From Flavivirga aquimarina (lineage in GTDB: Bacteria > Bacteroidota > Bacteroidia > Flavobacteriales > Flavobacteriaceae): a stretch of 64,000 nt of DNA. The translations under genes and the position numbers were made by a program. The stretch is from contig NZ_JAUOEK010000184.1 of NCBI RefSeq assembly GCF_030540835.1, positions 434,001 to 498,000 on the forward strand. The letters are read 5' to 3'. Below the pieces are notes generated by a model that worked only from the letters and a program-made list of their open reading frames with translations, was not told where the DNA came from and made no database searches. Positions 53,973-61,624 of the stretch are shown here, one piece after another; the first letter of the stretch is position 1; the number at the start of each line of letters is the position of its first letter.

Positions 53973-54003
53973 GGGTAACAAAATGTAATTATTGTGTATT
54001 TAA
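53973..54003 (+). promoter_or_regulatory. Shared-type promoter, unit 3 (CHAT operon)
   Basis: GGGTAACA (53973-53980), 17 bases, ATTTAA (53998-54003), one base different from ATATAA of units 1 and 2 at the same spacing. It is 20 bases before the 33-residue membrane-peptide ORF. Confidence 0.55.
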
Positions 54004-54023
54004 ATATAAAAACTAGTAATAAA

Positions 54024-54125
54024 GTGAAAAAAACAATTCCAATATGGGCTATCATAGTGATGATATTGTTAGTAATAACAGCCAATATTTTTGTAATTAT
54101 ATCTAACTTTTATATTTCATATTAA
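54024..54125 (+). CDS. 33-residue membrane peptide, first ORF of the CHAT operon
   Basis: A GTG-started ORF (54024-54125). It reads MKKTIPIW, then one hydrophobic helix (AIIVMILLVITANIFVII) and SNFYISY-stop. Length and charge pattern fit a single-pass inner-membrane peptide with N-terminus inside. It lies 20 bases after the shared-type promoter and 70 before the PKD protein start, so it would be the first cistron. A second 33-residue single-helix ORF lies at 60200-60301. No homology is known to me. Confidence 0.55.
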   Translation: MKKTIPIWAIIVMILLVITANIFVIISNFYISY

Positions 54126-54195
54126 GTTAGTACTGCACAAGGCTCTTATAAAGATGACACTTTTTGTATATTTAAACCAATTTAACCAACTGTTC

Positions 54196-56151
54196 ATGAA
54201 CAAATTATTCCTTTTTATTTGCTTACTATTTATACATGTATATAGCTACTCACAACAATTAGTTGCAAACGATACACTAACAAGAACAGCAACTATTAAG
54301 AGTACTACTAATGGCAACGAAATAATATTTACCCCAGAAACACCTACTTTAAACCAAATTGCTGGTGCACCAAAAGCATTTTATACGCATTACTGGGAAT
54401 TTGGTGACGGGCATTATAGCACCGAAGAAAAACCAAAACATGTTTATAAAAATAAAGGAGATTATGAAGTAAAACTTTGGGCCACCAATAATTACGACAC
54501 AGGTAAACCACCAACAACAAGACCCAAAAAGATTGCTGTTAATTCAATTACAACAGACTATGAAGATCTGGCAGTTATGGATGAAGATTTTACATTAAAG
54601 CGTAACCGTGAACCTGTTCCCGAACAAGAAATAGTAACGGTATTGAGTTATAAAAATGTAAAAGACTACGTAACCAACGGAAAAATATACCTGTTTTATA
54701 ACGAGCTTAAATATAAAGCCAATAATTTTGAATTGTTAGAAACCAGGACACATCATAACGAAAAAAATATTTCGGCAAACGGTTTTGCATATACAAATAA
54801 TCTAGATGAAGACCACACTTATCTGGCTTCTTTAAATCATGATATTATTAAATCGAATCCTGTATTACAAGATTCGACAGAAAAGACAAACCTTCCTTTA
54901 ACCATTGCAGAATCTCAAGCATATTATAAAGACTGGAGCCTACTGGAATTTGATAATATGCAACCCAATGAAGAGCGTCATATCTTTTTTAGTTTAAAAA
55001 CTACACCAGAAATGGTTAAGGATACCAGTGCCATTATATCGGTTAGAGGTATTTATGTACCAGATGGTAACTATGATAACCATAAAGTAAAAGACATGGA
55101 AATGGAAATTGTGACCTCACATGATCCTAACAAAATGTCATCCAATGGTACGTTTATGAATTATAGATTAGTACGTTTTAAAACCTTAAAATATAAGATC
55201 AAATTTCAAAATAACGGCGAAGGTCCGGCAAGAACAATAAGACTAGAAACCGATATTCCCGACATGTTGGATAAATCGACTTTAAAGGTTCTAGATATGT
55301 ATCCTAAATGTGACATATGCCCTAAACGAGAAGTTCTCTATAGCTGCTTAGACACTACATTTACAGATAGTCAAGCCATTTTTACCTTTAAAAATATTTA
55401 TCTACCGGGAAGCGAACAAAAAAATGTAAAAGAATACGATTCTACAAAAGGTTTTGTAAAATATAGCATCAAGTTTGCAAAAGATTTTCATAAGAAAAAA
55501 ACCAAAAGTAGAACTGCCATTATTTTTGATAAAAACGAGCCTATTCTTACCAACTATTCAACCACTAGGTTTATACCCGGGTTATCCATTGGTGCCAAAA
55601 TGGGGTATAATTCGTTTAGCGACTTAAAAAACTCCAAAAGTTACTTCTTAGGTTTTACACTGTCTCCTTATAAATCTTATAGATGGTATTGGCAAGTAGA
55701 ACTCATGAATAATTTACATAACTACGATGCTGAAACTAATGTTGTTGAAGAATTTATTCAAGAAGCTCAAGGGTTTCGTTTTTTACAGCGCACCACAACG
55801 GATGCTTCTTACGAAAATATTGATTGGGATATTCCCGTTTTAATACGATATAATATTAATAATTATTTTGGTCTGGGCGCAGGTTTGCAAAACACCATTT
55901 CCTTAAGTGAAAAACAAGAACAACGTATTTTAATAGAATGGTTTGAAGGAGACACCCCAGACACGCCCTCTTTTAATATTGAAGAAGATACTGGTAGCGA
56001 AACCAATTCTTTTACCAATTTAAGAACAGGGTTATTATTTGAGGCCACTGCTGGTTTTGCCAGAATTGGCCCTAGTGTAGGTGCTCGTTATATAATGAAT
56101 TTTGAAAACGATTTTAACTACTGGCAATTTTACGCTATATGGAAATTCTGA
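54196..56151 (+). CDS. PKD-domain outer-membrane protein
   Basis: A 652-residue exported protein from the start I choose (54196, MNKLFLFICLLFIHVYSYSQ); an ATG 42 bases upstream in frame would bury the signal peptide. A PKD domain (about 50-115) has the hallmark YWEFGDGHYSTEEKPKHVY. The middle contains beta-rich repeats with a four-cysteine patch, KCDICPKREVLYSC. The last 170 residues look like an outer-membrane beta-barrel (GLSIGAKMGYNS, YFLGFTLSPYKSYRWYW, ending NYWQFYAIWKF). It is 30 bases upstream of the CHAT gene and likely presents an extracellular domain. Confidence 0.7.
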   Translation: MNKLFLFICLLFIHVYSYSQQLVANDTLTRTATIKSTTNGNEIIFTPETPTLNQIAGAPKAFYTHYWEFGDGHYSTEEKPKHVYKNKGDYEVKLWATNNYDTGKPPTTRPKKIAVNSITTDYEDLAVMDEDFTLKRNREPVPEQEIVTVLSYKNVKDYVTNGKIYLFYNELKYKANNFELLETRTHHNEKNISANGFAYTNNLDEDHTYLASLNHDIIKSNPVLQDSTEKTNLPLTIAESQAYYKDWSLLEFDNMQPNEERHIFFSLKTTPEMVKDTSAIISVRGIYVPDGNYDNHKVKDMEMEIVTSHDPNKMSSNGTFMNYRLVRFKTLKYKIKFQNNGEGPARTIRLETDIPDMLDKSTLKVLDMYPKCDICPKREVLYSCLDTTFTDSQAIFTFKNIYLPGSEQKNVKEYDSTKGFVKYSIKFAKDFHKKKTKSRTAIIFDKNEPILTNYSTTRFIPGLSIGAKMGYNSFSDLKNSKSYFLGFTLSPYKSYRWYWQVELMNNLHNYDAETNVVEEFIQEAQGFRFLQRTTTDASYENIDWDIPVLIRYNINNYFGLGAGLQNTISLSEKQEQRILIEWFEGDTPDTPSFNIEEDTGSETNSFTNLRTGLLFEATAGFARIGPSVGARYIMNFENDFNYWQFYAIWKF

Positions 56152-56181
56152 AGCTAAGTCTCTTTTAGCAGGCTCACTCTT

Positions 56182-58764
56182 ATGAAAAAACTAAGTCTTA
56201 TTTTCTTTTTAATTTACGGAATTACTTTTTCTCAAAATTTAGAAGAAGAAATTTATGTTGCTGCCGAAACATTTATTAGCAACACAAATAATACTTCATT
56301 AAACCTCTTAAGCGAGCAAGAATCTACATTCAAAAAACAAGTTAAAAGCAAAAGTGAACAACTAGCGCTTGTTTTTTTACAATGTCACAAAGGGTTTTAT
56401 CTGGAGAAAATCTTCCAGCTAAAAGATGCGATTACTACTTTTGAGGATGCTTCAAATCGGTTTAAAACAAACAACCTTTCAAAATTTTCCCATTTCGATA
56501 TAATTGAAAGCTGTCTAATCCCTTTAGGAAACTTATATACTAAAACTGATGATTTTACTAATGCCGAAAACATCATCAAACAATACATATTTTTAGCAGA
56601 AAAAAGTAATCATATTAAACACCGGACTAGTGGTATTATTAATCTGGCTAAACTATATCAAAGTGCAGGCAAGCATAAATCTGTGCTAGAATTAACGTCA
56701 AAAAATCTTAATACTCTAAACATAAATAATGTTCAAAAACAAAAATTAATTGATATAAACGATGATAGTCAAATCGCCTTAAATAGCTCATTATCAAAAA
56801 CAATCGACAACAACACTTTTGAGTATTACAAAAACAACTACCAAATAGCACTGCGAAAAAGAAATTATGAAAAAGCTCTGTTCCATTTCAATAAAGCAAA
56901 AAAAGTATTTTTATATCAAAAAGAGGTTTTCGCTAGAGATTTAGCTAAACTATATTTTCAAGAAGCACAACTATATTATTTATTAAACGATTCAAAAACA
57001 GCTTTAGATAGCTTACAAAAGGCTACTAAAGCCTTACTTCCTAATCATACTTTCGCCTCTTTACCTCTAAGAAGTGAACTATACGCCGAAAATACATTTA
57101 TAGATATTTTCGATTTGTATGCTACGCTTCAGGAAGACTATAAATTAGCACTTAAATATTACGATTTAAGTTTCTATATATCTCGATTATTACAAAATAA
57201 CTGGACATCTCAGGAAAACAAAATATCGAATCAGGCAGCAAATAGAATTCGTAGTGAAAAATGTATAGATATTATCTTTAATGCCTACCAAAGCATTAAA
57301 AATGACACACTTTTATCCGCCGCTTTTAAATACGCAGAATTAAACAAATCGGGAATCTTAAAAGAGAGAGCTTTTAAACAAACGCTTTTACAAAAATACC
57401 CCAATGATAGTTTGTTACTTAAAGAATCTCATTTACTTAAAAAACAGGAAGAAATAACCAACCTCTTAATAAATGAACAATTAGGTAAATCGAAAGCATC
57501 CATAATTTCAGCCTTAAGCTCAGATTTAAATGCTGTAAGCATAAAATTAAAAACGCTCACAGAAGCTATAAATAAAAAATACCCCGAGTTAGAAAATACT
57601 AATTTTTTAGTTAAAGATTTACAAAACAAGCTATTAAAAGACGACGCTGTTTTGGTTGAGTATTTTTATGGCAAAAAAAACATCTATCAATTTATAATTT
57701 ATAATGATAGTATCAACCTTAACAAAATTAATTTAGATGAAGCTGTCAAAACACATATTACAAATTTTATTCATTTATTCGATAACGCTTCTATAATAAA
57801 TAACGATATAAATAAATTTACAAAAACGGCTTATACTCTTTATGGTATCTTGAACCTTGCAAAAGCATCAAATTTTAAAAACATCGTTATTATCCCAGAT
57901 GGGTTATTAAGTTTTATACCATTTGAGGCTTTACTAACTTCTAAAACCCATACAACCAACTTTTCAAAAATGCCATTTGTTATACAAAAGCAACATATTG
58001 TTTACAATACAAGTCCCGCATTTTACCTAAAAAACGAAGCAGAAAATAACACAAACAAGCTTCTTGGTATCTTTCCGGTATTTGAAAAAACAAAAAACAG
58101 TTTAACCTACTCTATAGATGAGGCAAATGCTATAAAAGAAGAAATACCATCCCAGCTATTTTTAAAAGATAAAGCAACAAAAAAAGCTTTCATTGAAAAT
58201 AGTTTAAACTACAGTATATTACATTTATCTACCCATGCCAGTAGTGGCGATTTTTTAACCTCAGCTAATATTGAGTTTTATAACGATACCATGTATCTAA
58301 ATGAATTATATAGCCTCAATTTAAACACAAATCTTGTCGTCTTAAGTGCTTGTGAAACGGGTGTTGGGAAATTATATAAAGGAGAAGGCGCTATGAGCAT
58401 AGCTCGTGGGTTTCAATACGCTGGTGCCCAAAACGTATTGTTTTCTCTATGGCAAATAAACGATTTATCTACATCTCAAATTATGAAATCCTTTTATAAA
58501 AACTATGGAGATAACCAGTCGGCTTATACCTCGAATCATCAGTCAAAATTAGATTATTTAAAAAATGAAGGAATTAGCAATATTAAAAAATCACCTTATT
58601 ACTGGAGTGCTTTTGTATATTATGGTCAAATAACAAAACCAACGAATCGCGATAATAAATTAATTTACACACTCTTAGGGTTATTTATCTTATTGATTAT
58701 AGTACTTTTACTGTTGAGAATGAAAAAATCTTATGGAAAAAACACTGCAGGAATTCTTAATTAA
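56182..58764 (+). CDS. TPR-CHAT protease-like protein with C-terminal membrane helix
   Basis: An 860-residue protein of the CHAT (caspase-like) group. A signal peptide-like start (LSLIFFLIYGITFSQ) is followed by TPR-type helical repeats (about 40-430), then the CHAT domain (about 510-810). The catalytic pair is intact: LHLSTHASSG with His685 and VVLSACETGVG with Cys724, in the family pattern GEGAMSIARGFQYAGAQNVLFSLWQ. A membrane helix near the end (TLLGLFILLIIVLLLL, about 830-846) leaves a short basic cytoplasmic tail. CHAT and TPR would thus face the periplasm. It overlaps the protease gene downstream by 32 bases. Target proteins are unknown. Confidence 0.88.
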   Translation: MKKLSLIFFLIYGITFSQNLEEEIYVAAETFISNTNNTSLNLLSEQESTFKKQVKSKSEQLALVFLQCHKGFYLEKIFQLKDAITTFEDASNRFKTNNLSKFSHFDIIESCLIPLGNLYTKTDDFTNAENIIKQYIFLAEKSNHIKHRTSGIINLAKLYQSAGKHKSVLELTSKNLNTLNINNVQKQKLIDINDDSQIALNSSLSKTIDNNTFEYYKNNYQIALRKRNYEKALFHFNKAKKVFLYQKEVFARDLAKLYFQEAQLYYLLNDSKTALDSLQKATKALLPNHTFASLPLRSELYAENTFIDIFDLYATLQEDYKLALKYYDLSFYISRLLQNNWTSQENKISNQAANRIRSEKCIDIIFNAYQSIKNDTLLSAAFKYAELNKSGILKERAFKQTLLQKYPNDSLLLKESHLLKKQEEITNLLINEQLGKSKASIISALSSDLNAVSIKLKTLTEAINKKYPELENTNFLVKDLQNKLLKDDAVLVEYFYGKKNIYQFIIYNDSINLNKINLDEAVKTHITNFIHLFDNASIINNDINKFTKTAYTLYGILNLAKASNFKNIVIIPDGLLSFIPFEALLTSKTHTTNFSKMPFVIQKQHIVYNTSPAFYLKNEAENNTNKLLGIFPVFEKTKNSLTYSIDEANAIKEEIPSQLFLKDKATKKAFIENSLNYSILHLSTHASSGDFLTSANIEFYNDTMYLNELYSLNLNTNLVVLSACETGVGKLYKGEGAMSIARGFQYAGAQNVLFSLWQINDLSTSQIMKSFYKNYGDNQSAYTSNHQSKLDYLKNEGISNIKKSPYYWSAFVYYGQITKPTNRDNKLIYTLLGLFILLIIVLLLLRMKKSYGKNTAGILN

Positions 58765-59176
58765 AAAAGGATATGCTAAAGTAAAGCTACATCTTACTAA
58801 AACAAATCACTTTGAAATAAAGGCAACTATAAATGGACATAAAGGCTTATTTATTCTAGATACTGGTGCATCAAGCTCATGTGTAGGTTTTGAAGCTACT
58901 GAAACTTTTAAGCTAAAAACTGAAAACTCTACTATTAAAGCAGCAGGTGCAGGTGCTACAAATATGGACACTAAGATGTCTAAAAAAAACAAAATGAAAA
59001 TCGGAAAATGGAAACGCAATAAGGTTGTTTTAGTTTTATTTAATCTTACTCATGTAAATACGGCTCTAATAAATCATAATTCTAAACCTGTTGACGGAAT
59101 TATAGGAGCCGATATATTAAAAAAAGCTAAAGCTATTATTGATTATGAAAAGAAATATCTATATTTAAAACTATAA
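58733..59176 (+). CDS. Retropepsin-like aspartic protease
   Basis: A 147-residue single-domain protein. The catalytic loop is LFILDTGASSS with Asp43, followed by a flap region and the second hydrophobic signature DGIIGADIL, as in retroviral-type pepsins that work as dimers. There is no signal peptide, so it would be cytoplasmic, on the side of the CHAT protein's tail. Its first 32 bases overlap the CHAT gene in another frame, which makes translational coupling likely. It is basic in the middle (MSKKNKMKIGKWKRNK). Substrates are unknown. Confidence 0.85.
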   Translation: MEKTLQEFLIKKGYAKVKLHLTKTNHFEIKATINGHKGLFILDTGASSSCVGFEATETFKLKTENSTIKAAGAGATNMDTKMSKKNKMKIGKWKRNKVVLVLFNLTHVNTALINHNSKPVDGIIGADILKKAKAIIDYEKKYLYLKL

Positions 59177-59232
59177 AAAAATTTAAATAAATCTACATTT
59201 TTAATTAATAGCATTTTAATTCTCCTCTAGTA

Positions 59233-59865
59233 ATGAACACCTCAATAGTGATTGCTGATGATCATCCGTTAATGTTACGGGGGCTAACCGATTTTTTAAC
59301 TTCGAAAGGTTTTAATATTGTAGGAAGTGCCCAAGATGGAAATACAGCCTATAATCTTATAGTAAAACTAAAACCAAAAATCGCCATTCTAGATATAAGA
59401 ATGCCCTATAAAACTGGATTAGAAATCGCCGAAGCTTGCAAAAAAAATAATTTAAATACTAAAGTTATCCTTATAACTTTCGATAAAGAGGAAGAGTTAT
59501 ACGACAAGGCTAAAGAATTTGATGTTTTTGGATATATTTTAAAAGAATTTGCCATTGAAGAAATTGAAACTTGTATTGAACATGTTATAAATGGCACACC
59601 GTATTTTAGTGAAGAAATAGCATCTTATTTAAACACAAGTAATTTAGAGCAAAGACCTGATGTATTAGATTTATTAACCAAGTCTGAACTAAAAATAGTA
59701 AAGCTTATTTCTGAAAATAAAACAAGTCATGATATCGCCAATGATTTATCAATTTCTGTTCGTACAGTAGATAAGCATAGAAGTAATATTGTTGCGAAAT
59801 TAGGCTTAGATAACAAACCTACATCGCTTTCAATTTGGGCCAACTTAAATAAAGCTCATTTTTAA
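59233..59865 (+). CDS. LuxR/NarL-family response regulator
   Basis: A 210-residue regulator. The receiver domain (1-120) has the acidic pair Asp9-Asp10, the phosphorylation site Asp54 in AILDIRMP, Thr82 and Lys104, so it can be phosphorylated. The helix-turn-helix domain (about 145-205) contains LTKSELKIVKLISENKTSHDIANDLSISVRTVDKHRSNIVAKLGL. No histidine kinase is encoded in the window, so its partner is elsewhere. It is 56 bases after the retropepsin gene, likely in the same transcript, and is followed by a terminator. Confidence 0.9.
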   Translation: MNTSIVIADDHPLMLRGLTDFLTSKGFNIVGSAQDGNTAYNLIVKLKPKIAILDIRMPYKTGLEIAEACKKNNLNTKVILITFDKEEELYDKAKEFDVFGYILKEFAIEEIETCIEHVINGTPYFSEEIASYLNTSNLEQRPDVLDLLTKSELKIVKLISENKTSHDIANDLSISVRTVDKHRSNIVAKLGLDNKPTSLSIWANLNKAHF

Positions 59866-59893
59866 AAAATACGTATAAGTGCGTATTTTTTTT
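59864..59893 (+). terminator. Terminator after the response regulator gene, unit copy 1
   Basis: AAAAAATACG-TATAAGTG-CGTATTTTTT, a perfect 10-bp stem that begins in the stop codon. A second copy of this hairpin with one base change in the loop lies at about 60011-60036. Confidence 0.8.
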
Positions 59894-59908
59894 ATCATAT
59901 TCAAAACA

Positions 59909-59990
59909 TACCTTTACGGAGCTATTAATTAGTTCTTAGGGAGAATTAAAGAAGGCTCTAAATTGTTATGATTTAGAGCTTTCGTCTTTT
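59909..59990 (+). ncRNA. Candidate small RNA unit 1 of a tandem duplication
   Basis: A -7-like box TACCTTTA (59909-59916), then GAGCTATTAATTAGTTCTTA and a hairpin GCTCTAAA-(9)-TTTAGAGC (59955-59979) followed by TTTCGTCTTTT. The transcript would be about 65-70 bases. No ORF. The first half is repeated at 60055. Confidence 0.4.
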
Positions 59991-60009
59991 ATAGAACTAA
60001 CCTTTTATT

Positions 60010-60092
60010 TAAAAATACGTATATGTGCGTATTTTTTTTTTTATCTATACAACTTACCTTTACAGAGCTATTAATTAATTCTTCATAAGAGA
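60010..60092 (+). repeat. Second copy of an approximately 85-bp direct repeat
   Basis: Matches 59864-59948: hairpin AAAAATACGTATATGTGCGTATTTTT, then TACCTTTAC and GAGCTATTAATTAATTCTT, with small changes. After this point the two copies diverge completely. Confidence 0.8.
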
Positions 60093-60142
60093 GAATTTTT
60101 TCAAAAACTCTGCGCTGCAATAGGTAAGTGCAGAGTTTTTAA
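60055..60142 (+). ncRNA. Candidate small RNA unit 2 of a tandem duplication
   Basis: The box TACCTTTA (60055-60062) and the common 5' part are followed by a different 3' hairpin, AAAAACTCTGC-(16)-GCAGAGTTTTT (60103-60140), a perfect 11-bp stem with its own T run. Confidence 0.4.
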
Positions 60143-60199
60143 TAAAAGAATTTACACATTATTTAACATTTAAGGGAATAAAAAAATTAGGTAATAACA

Positions 60200-60301
60200 A
60201 TGGAAAAAAATAATAACATCCTTGACAAATATTCTATGATAGGATTAATTATTTTAGTAATTATTATTATTTCTATAAACCTTATAATGTGCTTTAATTA
60301 A
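60200..60301 (+). CDS. 33-residue membrane peptide after the tandem units
   Basis: An ORF from ATG (60200) to TAA (60301). A polar start EKNNNILDKYS is followed by one hydrophobic helix (MIGLIILVIIIISINLIM) and CFN-stop. It is the same length as the peptide at 54024-54125. A terminator hairpin begins 22 bases after its stop, which supports it as an expressed cistron. No family is recognised. Confidence 0.5.
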   Translation: MEKNNNILDKYSMIGLIILVIIIISINLIMCFN

Positions 60302-60323
60302 TTTTATATTTAGTTAGTTAATT

Positions 60324-60360
60324 AAGGAGTTATCAACCGATATTGATCACTCCTTTTTTA
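60324..60360 (+). terminator. Terminator after the second membrane peptide
   Basis: AAGGAGT (60324-60330) pairs with ACTCCTT (60349-60355), with inner TCAA/TTGA pairing, then TTTTTATTTT on the plus strand. Confidence 0.7.
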
Positions 60361-60368
60361 TTTTACAA

Positions 60369-61577
60369 TTACAGTTCTAAAGCTTTCTTAATATCATTAT
60401 TCATTAATAACTCAACAGGATTTTCTAAAGCTTCCTTAACTGCTACTAAAAACCCAACACTTTCTTTTCCATCAATAATTCTGTGATCATAAGATAATGC
60501 TACATACATAATGGGTCTAATTTCTACTTTCCCATTAATTGCTACTGGTCTTTCTACAATATTATGCATTCCAAGAATGCCGCTTTGTGGTGGATTAATA
60601 ATCGGTGTAGATAACATACTACCAAATACCCCTCCATTAGATATTGTAAAAGTTCCTCCCGTCATTTCATCAACCGTAATTTGTCCATCACGAGCGCGAA
60701 TAGCTAAACGTTTAACTTCTGCCTCAACACCTCTAAAGCTTAAATTCTCAACATTTCGCATTACAGGAACCATCAAACCTTTTGGTCCCGAAACAGCGAT
60801 ACTAATATCACAAAAATCGTAACTTATCATTTCTTTTCCATCGATCATTGAGTTAACTGCAGGATACATTTTTAATGCTCTAACAACCGCCAACGTAAAG
60901 AAACTCATAAAACCTAAACCTACTCCGTGCTTAGTCTTAAATGTTTCTTTATATTCTGAACGTAATGCAAAAATTGGAGACATATCAACCTCATTAAAGG
61001 TCGTTAACATGGCTGTTGTATTTTTGGCTTCAACTAAACGTTCTGCTACTTTACGACGTAGCATAGACATTTTACTGCGAGATGTTCCTCTACTCCCTCC
61101 TGCTGGTGTACCCATAGAAGGTACAGCTTTTACAGCGTCTTCTTTAGTAACTCTTCCATCCTTTCCTGTTCCAGAAATGGAAGCTGCATCCATTCCCTTT
61201 TCTGCTAAAATCTTTTTAGCTGCTGGACTTGCAGATCCTGTTGCATATGTTTTTGTTTCCGAAGCAGTTTGTTTTGGAGCCTCAACTTTTGGAGCTTCCT
61301 CTTTTTTGACTGCTTTAGGAGCATCACCTTCTGGTTTTGCAGCACTAGTATCAATTAAACACACAACAGCTCCAACTTCAACAGCATCCCCTTCTTCTGC
61401 TTTAAGAGTAATGGTTCCACTAACTTCTGCTGGCAACTCTAATGTTGCTTTATCACTATCTACCTCTGCTATAGCCTGATCTTTCTCAACATAATCTCCA
61501 TCTTCTACTAACCATGTTGCTATTTCCACTTCTGTAATGGATTCCCCTGGCGAAGGCACTTTCATTTCTAAAATCAT
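60369..61577 (-). CDS. odhB: Dihydrolipoyllysine succinyltransferase, E2 of 2-oxoglutarate dehydrogenase
   Basis: Carries the acyl group from 2-oxoglutarate to CoA in the TCA cycle. The 402-residue protein has one lipoyl domain (1-75) with the lipoylated lysine in [12 protein letters not shown], a peripheral subunit-binding domain (about 115-155: [34 protein letters not shown]) and the catalytic domain with [16 protein letters not shown]. Only one lipoyl domain is present, as in OdhB rather than AceF. It follows odhA by 47 bases on the same strand. Confidence 0.95.
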   Translation of the reverse strand: MILEMKVPSPGESITEVEIATWLVEDGDYVEKDQAIAEVDSDKATLELPAEVSGTITLKAEEGDAVEVGAVVCLIDTSAAKPEGDAPKAVKKEEAPKVEAPKQTASETKTYATGSASPAAKKILAEKGMDAASISGTGKDGRVTKEDAVKAVPSMGTPAGGSRGTSRSKMSMLRRKVAERLVEAKNTTAMLTTFNEVDMSPIFALRSEYKETFKTKHGVGLGFMSFFTLAVVRALKMYPAVNSMIDGKEMISYDFCDISIAVSGPKGLMVPVMRNVENLSFRGVEAEVKRLAIRARDGQITVDEMTGGTFTISNGGVFGSMLSTPIINPPQSGILGMHNIVERPVAINGKVEIRPIMYVALSYDHRIIDGKESVGFLVAVKEALENPVELLMNNDIKKALEL

Positions 61578-61624
61578 TCTTTATAATTTTAATTGTATAT
61601 GAATTATTTCTTTTTAATATAAAT

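Noticed and set aside
56182-58764. CHAT gene as part of a CRISPR-linked protease (Craspase-type) system
   Set aside because: No Cas7-11/gRAMP gene, spacer array or other CRISPR component is present, and this CHAT protein has a signal-like start and a membrane helix.
61009-61479. 156-residue ORF opposite odhB
   Set aside because: Lies fully inside the well-supported E2 gene on the other strand and has no recognisable domain; Ala/Ser-rich composition mirrors the linker and lipoyl domain.
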